NCBI GenBank assembly: GCA_903874275.1
Contig: CAIQRS010000017.1
Coordinates: forward strand, 1 to 64,000
DNA length: 64,000 bases
Reading direction: 5' to 3'
From: an uncultured Anaeromyxobacter sp.
GTDB taxonomy: Bacteria > Myxococcota > Myxococcia > Myxococcales > Anaeromyxobacteraceae
Shown here piece by piece: positions 18,193 through 27,143 of this stretch (positions are counted from its first letter, which is position 1; each line of letters starts with the position of its first letter). A program made the position numbers and the translations under genes. The notes beneath the pieces were generated by a model, which was given only the letters and a program-made list of their open reading frames with translations, ran no database searches and was not told the DNA's origin.

Positions 18193-18620
18193 GAGACGTT
18201 GGGGGCCACCCAGTAGAGCATCAGGTACACGATGACCCCGGTCACCGAGACGTAGAGCCAGGCCGGGATCGCGAAGCGGGCCACGCGCCGGTGGGCGTCG
18301 AACCGCCCCTTCCAGGCGAAGTACACGGCGAAGCCGATGAGGGGCACGATGGCGGCGGCCAGGACGGTGTGGCTGCCGAGGAGAAGCAGGTAGGCGGAGC
18401 GGAGCGGGCCGGTTCCCGGGAAGCGGTGGGTACCGGTCAGGGCGACCCGGGTGAGGTATCCGGCCAGGAAGAGGGCGGACACGCAGAGCGCCGAGATCAT
18501 GAAGGCGCGGTGCCGATCCCGATCGCCGGCGCGGATGGCGCGCCAGCCCAGGGCGATGAGCACCGCGCTGGTGGCGTTCAGCGAGGCGTTGATCGGGGGG
18601 AGGATCTCTCCGAGGCCCAT
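18189..18620 (-). CDS. DUF420 membrane protein, likely oxidase assembly (CtaM-like)
   Basis: 143 residues with four predicted membrane spans (LNATSAVLIALGWRAI, FMISALCVSALFLAGYLT, LLGSHTVLAAAIVPLIGF, WLYVSVTGVIVYLML). Conserved His residues sit in DRHRAFM, LGSHTVLA and DAHRRVAR, as in DUF420 proteins, which in Bacillus and Staphylococcus (YozB/CtaM) are needed for heme A-containing cytochrome oxidase. Its place 3 bp behind ctaB supports a role in oxidase assembly. Confidence 0.85.
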   Translation of the reverse strand: MGLGEILPPINASLNATSAVLIALGWRAIRAGDRDRHRAFMISALCVSALFLAGYLTRVALTGTHRFPGTGPLRSAYLLLLGSHTVLAAAIVPLIGFAVYFAWKGRFDAHRRVARFAIPAWLYVSVTGVIVYLMLYWVAPNVS

Positions 18621-18623
18621 CGG

Positions 18624-19535
18624 CTACCTCGCGCCCAGGAAGAGCGCGATGAAGACGGCCACCAGGTAGAGCAGGGTGGAGAGGAAGAAGTTCCGCGCCC
18701 AGCGGGATTCGCCGTCCGGGCGTCGAAGGCCGGTGGCGGCCGCCAGCGTGAGCGCCCCGCCCAGCAGCGCCGCGAAGGCCCCGTAGCCCCAGGTGGCCAT
18801 TCCCAGGAAGGCGGGCAGCATCCCCACCGGCACGAGCAGCGCGCTCGTCCCCACCGCCCAGGCCTTGGCGGTCCGCTCGCCGTGCACCAGCGCGAACACC
18901 TTGAGGCCGCCGCGCGCGTAGTCCTCCTTGAGGTAGATGGAGATGGCGAGGAAGTGGGGCAGTTGCCAGACGAAGAGGATGGCGAAGAGGGCGAGCCCGC
19001 GGGCGTCGATGGAGCCGGTGGCGGCGGTCCAGCCCATGAGCGGGGGGATGGCGCCCGGGATGGCGCCGACGAAGAGCGCCGCGGTGGTCCAGCGCTTCAT
19101 CGGGGTGTAGACGAAGGCGTAGCTGACCAGCGCCACGAGCGCGAGGAGCGCGGTGAGTGGATTGGCCGCCAGGGCCAGCACCGGGATGGCGAAGATCGGC
19201 AGGCCGATCCCGAGGGCGAGCGCGGTGGCCGGCTCGACGCGTCCGGCGGGGAGCGGCCGCCCCCAGGTCCGGCGCATGAGGCCGTCCACGTCCCGTTCCA
19301 GGTAGTTGTTGAGGACGTTGGCGGCGCCGACCACCATCCCGGTGCAGACCAGGGTGGCGGCCGCGCGGGCGGCCGAGGGCTGCTCCGGGGCGAGCCAGAT
19401 CCCGGCGGCGGTGGTCGAGACCACCATGCCCGAGAGGCGGGGCTTGGCGAGGGCCAGGAGGTCGCCCAGGCCGCGCAGCGCCTGGACCGGGGAGATGCTG
19501 GTGCGCGTGGTCGCGCGGCTCTGGTTCGGGATCAC
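18624..19535 (-). CDS. ctaB: Protoheme IX farnesyltransferase (heme O synthase)
   Basis: 303 residues, a UbiA-type prenyltransferase. The first Asp-rich motif is in NVLNNYLERDVDGLMRRTWGRPLPAG and the second region in YLKEDYARGGLKVF; about eight membrane spans are evident. It adds a farnesyl group to heme B to give heme O in the inner membrane. It lies between ctaA (3 bp upstream) and the DUF420 gene (3 bp downstream), so the three are surely one operon for heme A supply to an aa3-type oxidase encoded elsewhere. Confidence 0.95.
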   Translation of the reverse strand: MIPNQSRATTRTSISPVQALRGLGDLLALAKPRLSGMVVSTTAAGIWLAPEQPSAARAAATLVCTGMVVGAANVLNNYLERDVDGLMRRTWGRPLPAGRVEPATALALGIGLPIFAIPVLALAANPLTALLALVALVSYAFVYTPMKRWTTAALFVGAIPGAIPPLMGWTAATGSIDARGLALFAILFVWQLPHFLAISIYLKEDYARGGLKVFALVHGERTAKAWAVGTSALLVPVGMLPAFLGMATWGYGAFAALLGGALTLAAATGLRRPDGESRWARNFFLSTLLYLVAVFIALFLGAR

Positions 19536-19538
19536 TTC

Positions 19539-20459
19539 TCACCCCGCTGCGGGAACGAGTCTCGAGACGTCGGCCCGGCCGGCGTGCTGCGCGGACGGCT
19601 GGGGACCGAGGAGGAGGAACAGGAGGATGGAGTCGGCGAGGAGCAGGACGCCGCCGGCGAGGTGGAGGCTCACCACGGCGACCGAGATGAGGCTCCAGAC
19701 GGTCCAGGCCCCCAGGAGGATCTGGACGACGACCACCGCGGGGGCGAGGAGGGCGGCGCGGCGCGCCCGGGAGGGTCCGGAACGGAGCGCTGCGACGGCG
19801 GCGGCGGTCAGGAGGAGGGCCACGGCGACGCCGGCGAGGCGGTGGAGGGTCACGAGCTGGGCCGGGCCGCCGGGGGGCCAGACGGCGCCCTGGCAGAACA
19901 CCACGCTGGTGTCGCAGGCGAGGCCCGATCCGGTGTGGCGCACCAGCGCTCCGAGCACGATCTGCAAGTACACGCCGACCGCCGCCACCCCGGCCAGCGC
20001 GCGCACCGGGCCGGGCGCGGGAGTCTGGCTGACGGCAGGGGAGGAGGGCGCCAGGCGCCAGGAGAGCCAGACCAGCACCGAGAAGAAGGCCATCGAGGTG
20101 GCCAGGTGGCCGGAGGAGACGACGAGCGGCAGCTTCCACACCACGGTGAGCGCCCCGAGCGAGGCCTGGAAGAGGACGAGCCCCGCCGCGACGAGCGACC
20201 CCACGCGGACGGCCGTCTCCCGGCGGCGCCGCCAGACCGTCACCGCGAGTGCAACGGTGAGGACCGAGACGGCCAGGGCCACCAGCCGGTGCCCGTGCTC
20301 GAAGAGGACGCCTCCCTCCATGGCCGGGAAGAACTGGCCGTAGCAGAGGGGCCAGTCCGGGCAGGCCAGGGAGGAACCGGTGGCGTGCACCATCCCCCCG
20401 ATGACGAGGAGCGCGAAGGTGGCCGCTGCCGTGGCCCGGGCGAGTCGGTATTCCAGCAT
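19539..20459 (-). CDS. ctaA: Heme A synthase (COX15/CtaA)
   Basis: 306 residues with eight hydrophobic spans. Family marks include GGMVHATGSSLACPDWPLCYGQFFP near the N-terminus, FEHGHRLVALAV, the paired second-half motif LGALVRHTGSGLACDTSVVFCQG, and LHRLAGVAVAL; the His residues bind heme and the paired cysteines match the family. It converts heme O to heme A. First gene of the ctaA-ctaB-DUF420 operon, divergent from a secreted cupredoxin-like gene across 104 bp. Confidence 0.95.
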   Translation of the reverse strand: MLEYRLARATAAATFALLVIGGMVHATGSSLACPDWPLCYGQFFPAMEGGVLFEHGHRLVALAVSVLTVALAVTVWRRRRETAVRVGSLVAAGLVLFQASLGALTVVWKLPLVVSSGHLATSMAFFSVLVWLSWRLAPSSPAVSQTPAPGPVRALAGVAAVGVYLQIVLGALVRHTGSGLACDTSVVFCQGAVWPPGGPAQLVTLHRLAGVAVALLLTAAAVAALRSGPSRARRAALLAPAVVVVQILLGAWTVWSLISVAVVSLHLAGGVLLLADSILLFLLLGPQPSAQHAGRADVSRLVPAAG

Positions 20460-20485
20460 GGGTGAACGGTTGTTTAAGAAGTGGA

Positions 20486-20499
20486 CTGATCCAGGTCAA
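20486..20499. promoter_or_regulatory. FNR/CRP-like half-matched palindrome
   Basis: CTGATCCAGGTCAA matches the FNR-type consensus TTGAT-N4-ATCAA at 8 of 10 defined positions. It lies 27 bp upstream of ctaA and 65 bp upstream of the divergent secreted protein, suitable for oxygen-dependent control of either gene. Judged by eye only. Confidence 0.35.
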
Positions 20500-20563
20500 G
20501 CCCTCGTCGGAGGGGGGGCCGCGGGGCGCGAAAACGGGTGAAAAGGGGATATGGATCGGCCCC

Positions 20564-21226
20564 ATGAACCGACCCGCCCTGGCCGTGGCCCTCCTGCTCT
20601 CCCTCGCTCCCTGGAGCACCGCGGCCGGCGAGCTCCGGGGAGTGGTGCGGTTCCAGGGAGCGCCTCCCGCCCTGGCGCCCCTCGAGACGACGAAGGAGCG
20701 GGCCATCTGCGGGGATTCGGTGCCGGACGAGGCGGTCCAGATCGCCGCCGGGATGCTCCGGAACGTGGTGGTGGTCGTGAAGGGCGCCCCGGCCCCCGCC
20801 CCCGGGAAAGGGGTCCTCGACCAGCGCGGCTGTCGCTACGTCCCCCACGTCCAGACCCTGCCGGTCGGGAGCACGCTCGAGGTGGTGAACGGCGACCCCA
20901 CCCTCCACAACGTCCACGGCTACCTGGGGCAGGCGACGGCCTTCAACCTGGCCATGCCTTCGAAGGACTCCCGGCTGGCCCGCCAGCTCAAGAAGCCCGG
21001 GCTCGTCGTGGTGCGCTGCGACGTTCACGACTGGATGAGCGCCTTCATCTGGGTGGCGGACGGCCCCGCGGCCGTGACCGGGGTGGACGGCGCCTTCGTC
21101 ATCGCGAACGTCCCGCCCGGCACCTACGAGGTGACGGCGTGGCACGAGAAGCTGGGGGAGCGGAAGGGCACGGCGACCGTCCCGGCGACGGGCGCGGCCA
21201 CGCTCGACTTCACCTTCGGCAACTAG
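20564..21226 (+). CDS. Secreted cupredoxin-like protein with carboxypeptidase-regulatory-like domain
   Basis: 220 residues with a cleavable signal peptide (LAVALLLSLAPWSTAAG). The middle part has cupredoxin features: VGSTLEVVNGDPTLHNVHGYL, and late VVVRCDVHDWMSAFIWV, which together give the His, Cys and His, with Met nearby, of a type 1 copper site. The last 50 residues (TGVDGAFVIANVPPGTYEVTAWHEKLG) form a carboxypeptidase-regulatory-like beta sandwich. Such proteins occur near denitrification or oxidase genes and may carry electrons or copper in the periplasm. The stop codon shares bases with that of the opposite FYDLN gene. Confidence 0.82.
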   Translation: MNRPALAVALLLSLAPWSTAAGELRGVVRFQGAPPALAPLETTKERAICGDSVPDEAVQIAAGMLRNVVVVVKGAPAPAPGKGVLDQRGCRYVPHVQTLPVGSTLEVVNGDPTLHNVHGYLGQATAFNLAMPSKDSRLARQLKKPGLVVVRCDVHDWMSAFIWVADGPAAVTGVDGAFVIANVPPGTYEVTAWHEKLGERKGTATVPATGAATLDFTFGN

Positions 21227-21489
21227 GCGTCCTCGTCCTCGGCGACCGCATCTTCGTCCTCGTCCTCGGCGAGCGGGATGTCTTCCTCCCCCTCGACGTG
21301 ATCGACCTCGGGCTCCGCCTTGCGAGGCGTGGCGCGGATGCGCTTCTCGGCCGGCGGGGCCTTGACGACCGGAGCTTCCCGCTGGTCGGCCCCGCACTTG
21401 GGGCAGAGCGGGACCGGCTTCTTCATGTCGTAGAACTTGGTCTGGCACTTGAAGCAGGCGTGCTTGGTTCCGAGATCCTTCGGCGGCAT
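21223..21489 (-). CDS. FYDLN acid domain protein
   Basis: 88 residues. The N-terminal zinc-finger-like half (LGTKHACFKCQTKFYDMKKPVPLCPKCGADQ, two CxxC pairs) matches the FYDLN_acid/TIGR02300 family, and the tail is strongly acidic (EGEEDIPLAEDEDEDAVAEDEDA), as is usual there. Function unknown. The ATG at 21489 has GGGGAG about 5 bp upstream and a recognisable promoter beyond it. Confidence 0.9.
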   Translation of the reverse strand: MPPKDLGTKHACFKCQTKFYDMKKPVPLCPKCGADQREAPVVKAPPAEKRIRATPRKAEPEVDHVEGEEDIPLAEDEDEDAVAEDEDA

Positions 21490-21516
21490 TTATCTCCCCT
21501 GCTGGCGTGCGCGGCA

Positions 21517-21543
21517 ATTATCCAAAGACGCGGACCCCGTCAA
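21517..21543 (-). promoter_or_regulatory. Candidate promoter of FYDLN gene
   Basis: Minus strand TTGACG (21543-21538) and GATAAT (21522-21517) are separated by 15 bp, in an AT-richer spot of an otherwise GC-rich region. Initiation would be some 20 nt upstream of the ATG at 21489. Confidence 0.45.
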
Positions 21544-21592
21544 AGGAAAAGGCGACGCCCCCCGCATGAGGCTGGGCTATACCTCGCCCTGC

Positions 21593-22396
21593 ATGAACGA
21601 GACCGAAAGACTGGAGCGGCGCCTGCTGCGGGACACCGCGCGCGCCATCGAGGATTTCGGCCTCGTCGAGGACGGCGACAAGATCCTGGTCGCGGTCTCG
21701 GGGGGCAAGGACAGCTATGCGCTCTTGCACCTGCTCTCCCGCTTGCGTGAGAGGGCTCCCATCCATTTCGACCTCGTGGCGGTGAACCTCGACCAGGGGC
21801 ACCCCGGCTTCCCCGCCCACGTGCTGGAGGAGCACTTCCGGAGCGTGGGCGTGCCCTACCGGATGCTCCGGCAGGACACCCTCACCATCGTGAAGCGGCT
21901 GGTGCCGGAGGGGGGGACGTCCTGCTCGGTCTGCTCCCGGCTGCGGCGGGGCATCCTCTACAACGCCGCCGTGGAGATGGGCTGCAACAAGATCGCGCTG
22001 GGCCACCACCGCGACGACCTCATCGAGACCCTCCTCATGTCGGCGCTCTACGCGGGGCGTCTCATGACCATGCCTGTGAAGCTCCGCTCCGACGACGGCC
22101 GGAACGTGGTCATCCGGCCGCTGGCCTACTGCCCCGAGGAGGAGATCGCGGCCTTCGCGGCGCTCATGCGCTTCCCGGTGGTTCCTTGCGACCTGTGCGG
22201 ATCGCAGCCGAACCTCATGCGAAAGCGGGTGAAGACGCTCATCGCCGAGCTCTCGGCCGAGCACCCGGCCGTGAAGGGGAACCTGCTCTCGGCCCTCTCT
22301 CGCGTGGTTCCGAGCCACCTCCTCGACCGGGACCTCCAGAAGCGGCTCGGCGAGTCCGCCGGCCCCGACCCGTGGCTCGACGTCGAGGCCGGATAG
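21593..22396 (+). CDS. ttcA: tRNA 2-thiocytidine synthase TtcA
   Basis: 267 residues. The PP-loop SGGKDS (residues 36-41) binds ATP, and two CxxC pairs (TSCSVCSR and VPCDLCGSQ) hold the iron-sulfur cluster expected of TtcA, which thiolates cytidine 32 of certain tRNAs. KIALGHHRDDLIETLL is also typical. The upstream frame offers an ATG at 21566, but homology begins near 21593. deoC and deoB follow closely (17 and 3 bp), so a three-gene transcript is likely although the functions differ. Confidence 0.93.
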   Translation: MNETERLERRLLRDTARAIEDFGLVEDGDKILVAVSGGKDSYALLHLLSRLRERAPIHFDLVAVNLDQGHPGFPAHVLEEHFRSVGVPYRMLRQDTLTIVKRLVPEGGTSCSVCSRLRRGILYNAAVEMGCNKIALGHHRDDLIETLLMSALYAGRLMTMPVKLRSDDGRNVVIRPLAYCPEEEIAAFAALMRFPVVPCDLCGSQPNLMRKRVKTLIAELSAEHPAVKGNLLSALSRVVPSHLLDRDLQKRLGESAGPDPWLDVEAG

Positions 22397-22413
22397 CCGC
22401 CCCAGGAGACCCG

Positions 22414-23106
22414 ATGCCGCTCGTGGACCCCGAGTCGATCCGCACCCCGCGCGACCTCGCGCAGGTGATCGAGCACACCCTGCTGCGCGAGGACGCCGGC
22501 GAGGCCGACGTGCTCCGCACCTGCGAGGAGGCCCGCCGCCACCGGTTCGCCGCCGTCTGCGTGCGCTCGAACTGGGTGGCCCGCGCGGTGCGGGCGCTCT
22601 CCGGGTCGGGGGTCGCGGTGGTGGCGACGGTGGACTTCCCGGAGGGGGCGGGCAGCACCGAGGCCCGCGCCCGGGAGGCCCGGGCCGCGGCCGCCGCTGG
22701 GGCCAGCGAGGTGGACGTGGTGCTGGGGCGGGCGGCCCTGCAGGCCCGCGACCACGGGGCCGTGCTGCGGGACCTCTCGGCGGTGATGGCCGAGGCCCGC
22801 GTCCCCGTGAAGGTGATCCTGGAGACGAGCCGCCTCGACCGCGACGAGAAGGTGGCGGCCTGCGCGCTCGCCCAGGCGGCCGGGGCGGCCTGGGTGAAGA
22901 CCTCCACCGGCTACGCCGGGGGCGGCGCCAGCGTGGACGACGTGGCGCTCCTGCGCGCCTCGGTGGGTCACGCGGTGGGGGTGAAGGCCTCCGGAGGGAT
23001 CCGCAGCGCCGACGATGCCCTGCGCATGGTCCGTGCCGGGGCCGACCGCATCGGCACGAGCTCGGGTCCGGCCATCGTCGAGGGCGCCTTCGGGGGGCAG
23101 GGGTAG
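22414..23106 (+). CDS. deoC: Deoxyribose-phosphate aldolase
   Basis: 230 residues, a class I aldolase barrel. The Schiff-base lysine is Lys162 in WVKTSTGY; the second lysine is Lys191 in GVKASGGIR, and Asp101 in EVDVVLG completes the usual triad. It cleaves 2-deoxyribose 5-phosphate to glyceraldehyde 3-phosphate and acetaldehyde in deoxynucleoside catabolism. ATG is preceded by AGGAG. deoB starts 3 bp after the stop. Confidence 0.95.
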   Translation: MPLVDPESIRTPRDLAQVIEHTLLREDAGEADVLRTCEEARRHRFAAVCVRSNWVARAVRALSGSGVAVVATVDFPEGAGSTEARAREARAAAAAGASEVDVVLGRAALQARDHGAVLRDLSAVMAEARVPVKVILETSRLDRDEKVAACALAQAAGAAWVKTSTGYAGGGASVDDVALLRASVGHAVGVKASGGIRSADDALRMVRAGADRIGTSSGPAIVEGAFGGQG

Positions 23107-23109
23107 GCA

Positions 23110-24288
23110 TTGGCCGGGCGCTTCGTCATCCTGGTGGCGGACAGCGTGGGCGCGGGCGCGCTGCCCGACGCGGCCGCGTTCGGAGACGCCGGCTCCGACA
23201 CGCTGGGCAACCTGAGCCGCGCGGTGGGTGGTCTTTCACTCCCGGTGATGGGCGCGCTGGGGCTCGGGAACGTCGTGTCCATCCTGGGCGTCCCGCCGGT
23301 GGAGCACCCGGCAGGCTCCTGGGGGCGCATGGCCGAGCGCTCCCCGGGCAAGGACACCATCACCGGCCACTGGGAGATGATGGGCGTCCCCCTCGCCGAG
23401 CCGTTCACCGTCTTCCCGCAGGGCTTCCCCCCCGAGGTGCTCGACCCCTGGCTCGCCGCCACCGGGGCCCCGGGGGTGCTGGCCAACCGGGCCGCCAGCG
23501 GCACCCAGATCATCGAGGAGCTGGGCGAGGAGCACCGGCGCACCGGGAAGCCCATCGTCTACACCTCGGCCGACTCCGTCTTCCAGGTGGCGGCGCACGA
23601 GGAGACCGTCCCGCTGGAGACCCTCTACGCCTGGTGCCGCGAGGCCCGGCGCATCCTCGACCCGCTGCGGGTGGCCCGGGTCATCGCCCGGCCGTTCGTG
23701 GGCGCCCCCGGGAGCTACCGGAGGACCTACGACCGCAGGGACTTCTCCATGCTGCCGCCGCGCCCCACCGTGCTCGAGCGGCTGGCCGCGGCGGGGGTGC
23801 CGGTCATCGGGGTGGGGAAGATCGGCGACATCTTCGACCGGAGGGGCATGGCCGAGGACGTCCACACCCAGGGCAACGCCGACGGCCTGCGCCGGACCGC
23901 GGAGATCCTGGGGCGGATGGACCGGGGTTTGCTCTTCGTGAACCTGGTGGACTTCGACATGCTCTGGGGGCACCGAAACGACGCGCCCGGTTACGCGCGG
24001 GGGCTCGAGGAGATGGACCGGGGGCTCCCGCCCGTGCTGGCCGGCCTGCGGGACGGTGACCTCCTCGCCATCACCGCCGACCACGGCTGCGATCCAACCA
24101 CGCCCTCGACCGACCACTCCCGCGAGTACGTTCCACTCCTGGTCAGCGCACCGGGACGCGAAGCGGTGGCGCTGGGTACGCGCGAGAGCTTCGCCGACCT
24201 GGGCGCGACGGTGGCGGAGTTCTTCGGCGTCGAGCCGGGCGCGGGGCGGAGCTTCCTCGGCCAGCTCCGGCCGGCGGGTGGCTCCTAG
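23110..24288 (+). CDS. deoB: Phosphopentomutase
   Basis: 392 residues from a TTG start. An alkaline-phosphatase-superfamily enzyme: Asp11 in VILVADSVGAG and the later NLVDFDMLWGHRND and AITADHGCDPTTPSTDHSREYVPLL carry the metal ligands for two Mn ions, and GKDTITGHWEMMG supplies the nucleophilic Thr. It interconverts ribose (or deoxyribose) 1- and 5-phosphates, feeding DeoC. Its stop overlaps that of the convergent ATP-sulfurylase-like gene. Confidence 0.95.
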   Translation: MAGRFVILVADSVGAGALPDAAAFGDAGSDTLGNLSRAVGGLSLPVMGALGLGNVVSILGVPPVEHPAGSWGRMAERSPGKDTITGHWEMMGVPLAEPFTVFPQGFPPEVLDPWLAATGAPGVLANRAASGTQIIEELGEEHRRTGKPIVYTSADSVFQVAAHEETVPLETLYAWCREARRILDPLRVARVIARPFVGAPGSYRRTYDRRDFSMLPPRPTVLERLAAAGVPVIGVGKIGDIFDRRGMAEDVHTQGNADGLRRTAEILGRMDRGLLFVNLVDFDMLWGHRNDAPGYARGLEEMDRGLPPVLAGLRDGDLLAITADHGCDPTTPSTDHSREYVPLLVSAPGREAVALGTRESFADLGATVAEFFGVEPGAGRSFLGQLRPAGGS

Positions 24289-25214
24289 GCGACCGACCGG
24301 CCGCTTCGCCAGGGGATCCCGTACCCCTCGCCCCGGAGGAAGGAGAGCCCAAGATCGGCCTGGTGGCGCAGGAGCGCGTCCGCGGTCTTGAGGTCGGTCC
24401 GGGCCGATCCCAGGACGAGGTGGCTCACCCCGAAGTTGCGAAGGACGATGGCCTCGAGCAGCGCCTCGCGGGCTCCGGAGCGGCGTCGGGGCAGCGGCAA
24501 GCTGGCGCCGACCACCGGCAGGGGAGGAGCCATGTCCACCTCGCTGAGGAGGACCGGCGTGAGGAGTGCGTCCACGTGTGAAGCCGCCGAGCGTGCCGCC
24601 TCGACGAGCCCGGCGCCCAGCCCGGCCGCCACCCGGAGGTACCCGTCCGCCGCCAGCCGGAGCCGGACCTCTCGGGCGGTCTCGAAACGTCGTCCCGCGG
24701 GCCGGAGCACCCGCACCTCGCCGCCCAGGGCCCCCGGCGGGCGGGAGAGGAGCGACCGGACCCCGGGAACGGAGGGATCGTCGGTGCCGTGGGTCACCCA
24801 GGCCTCTTCCCGGAGGTCGCGGACGAAGGCTTCACGGACGGTGAGCAGGCCGCGCAGCGCCCCGTTCGCCGATCGGAGCGCCACCTCGGTGCCGGGCGGG
24901 AACTCCCCGAGTCGCTCGATGGTGACTGCGGCCGTGATGGGGAGCGGGAAGAGCGTGCCGGAGGCGAGGCGGCGCTGGCCGAGCACGGCCCGGTAGTCCT
25001 CGTGGCCGAGGAATCCGCGCACCGGGCTCGCCCCTCCCGAGGCGACGAGATCCAGGTCGAGGAGCTCGCCCGGGTCGAGCGCAAGGGAGGGAAGCGTTCC
25101 GGCGCGGGCGGCGACGTCCTCGGCCTCGGCGCCGGTGGCGATGCACTCCGCCAGCGTGCCGCCGTGGGGAGGAACGAGGGAAGTGGGGTGTTCCGCGGGC
25201 GAGGTCTTGTGCAT
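24285..25214 (-). CDS. ATP-sulfurylase-like protein lacking catalytic motifs
   Basis: 309 residues. The N-terminal half has the PUA-like ATP-sulfurylase domain (PPHGGTLAE, LDLDLVASGGASPVRGFLGHEDY, LASGTLFPLPITAAV), and the later SGAREALLEAIVLRNFGVSHLVLG parallels the GPREAL-HA-RKNYG-H-VG region of the enzyme. However, the ATP-binding QTRNPLHRAHE motif is replaced by a segment reading AAGLGAGLVEAA, and the usual GRDHAG is GSARTD. It is also shorter than the roughly 390 residues of true Sat. Most likely it cannot form APS and has been kept for another role, perhaps sensing or binding. Divergent from cysE across a shared operator. Confidence 0.8.
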   Translation of the reverse strand: MHKTSPAEHPTSLVPPHGGTLAECIATGAEAEDVAARAGTLPSLALDPGELLDLDLVASGGASPVRGFLGHEDYRAVLGQRRLASGTLFPLPITAAVTIERLGEFPPGTEVALRSANGALRGLLTVREAFVRDLREEAWVTHGTDDPSVPGVRSLLSRPPGALGGEVRVLRPAGRRFETAREVRLRLAADGYLRVAAGLGAGLVEAARSAASHVDALLTPVLLSEVDMAPPLPVVGASLPLPRRRSGAREALLEAIVLRNFGVSHLVLGSARTDLKTADALLRHQADLGLSFLRGEGYGIPWRSGRSVA

Positions 25215-25238
25215 CGAGGGTCCCTCCGTTATAACGGA
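25207..25238. promoter_or_regulatory. Sulfur-regulon site A with overlapping promoter
   Basis: A perfect 14-bp palindrome TCCGTTATAACGGA (25225-25238) lies between the divergent ATP-sulfurylase-like gene and cysE. Plus-strand TTGTGC (25207-25212) and TATAAC (25230-25235), 17 bp apart, form a promoter for cysE whose -10 is inside the palindrome. Because the centre is symmetric, the same hexamer can act leftward too. A bound protein would block RNA polymerase. Confidence 0.75.
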
Positions 25239-25293
25239 CGCCTATCCAGTAACACGCTGCCGGGGGAGATTCATCCCGCCAACGGAGGAGCCG

Positions 25294-26244
<951 letters not shown>

Positions 26245-26311
26245 TCGCCGCGCCCTACTTCGGGTCCGGAAGCTCGCGGGGGACTCCGGCGATCCGAAGT
26301 CGCCCTGGACG

Positions 26312-27133
26312 TCACCGCACCCAGAAGAGGAGCCGCCGCTTCAGCCGGTCGAGCAACTCCATGGAGAGGAAGGTGATCAGGCCGGTGTAGAGGATCCCCG
26401 CCACCATTCGCGGGTAGTCCGCGTAGTCGGCGTAGTACTGCACGAAGCGGCCCAGCCCGGCGTTGGCCCCGAAGAGTTCGGCCACGGTGAGCAGGATGAA
26501 GGAGAGGACCAGCGCCACCGCCACTCCGGAGAAGACGTGGGGGAGCGCGCCCGGGAGGACGATCCGCAGCACGTACTCCAGGCCGCGGATCTCGAGCACG
26601 CGCGCGCCGTCGCGGTAGCGGGAGTCGAGCGCCATCGCCCCCGCGGCGGTGTTGAGGAACACCGGCCAGAATCCGCCCACGAAGACCACGAAGATGGCGG
26701 AGAGCCGGAAGGAGGGCAGCACGGCGATGGCGTAAGGCACGAACACGGTGGGGGGGATCGGCGAGGAGACCCGGGCCAGCGGCATGAAGGCCCGCTCCAG
26801 CCAGGGCGTCGTCGCGACCGCCAGGCCCACCGCGATGCCCGCCGCCACCGCGAGCAGCCAGCCCGGGACCAGGATCAGGAACGACGACCACGTTCCTCGA
26901 AGCAGCTCCGGCAGCGAGGCCCAGAGTGCCTGGAGGGTCGTCGCCGGAGAGGGCAGGAGGGGATTGCCCTCCTGCCGGGCCAGGGACGTCGCCAGCTGCC
27001 ACCCGCCCAGGAGGAGCGCGAAGAGCACGGCCGCCTCGCTTCCCCGCAGCAGGCTGCGGGAAGGGCGAGGCCGGGAGTTCCCGGCGCCGGCGGTCGCCAC
27101 GCGGGGATCGGCGGTGAGGGTCGGGCCGCTCAT
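26312..27133 (-). CDS. NitT/TauT-family ABC transporter permease (system 1)
   Basis: 273 residues with six membrane spans and the binding-protein-dependent permease EAA-like loop near YRDGARVLEIRGLEYVLRIVLPGALPHVFSGVAVAL. PSFRLSAIFVVFVGGFWPVFLNTAAG is typical of the SsuC/TauC/NrtB branch that moves sulfonates, taurine or nitrate. It lies 10 bp after its solute-binding protein; its ATPase is encoded on the opposite strand at 29781. The substrate cannot be read from the sequence; sulfur-gene context favours an organosulfur compound. Confidence 0.9.
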   Translation of the reverse strand: MSGPTLTADPRVATAGAGNSRPRPSRSLLRGSEAAVLFALLLGGWQLATSLARQEGNPLLPSPATTLQALWASLPELLRGTWSSFLILVPGWLLAVAAGIAVGLAVATTPWLERAFMPLARVSSPIPPTVFVPYAIAVLPSFRLSAIFVVFVGGFWPVFLNTAAGAMALDSRYRDGARVLEIRGLEYVLRIVLPGALPHVFSGVAVALVLSFILLTVAELFGANAGLGRFVQYYADYADYPRMVAGILYTGLITFLSMELLDRLKRRLLFWVR

Positions 27134-27143
27134 TCGGGGCGGT

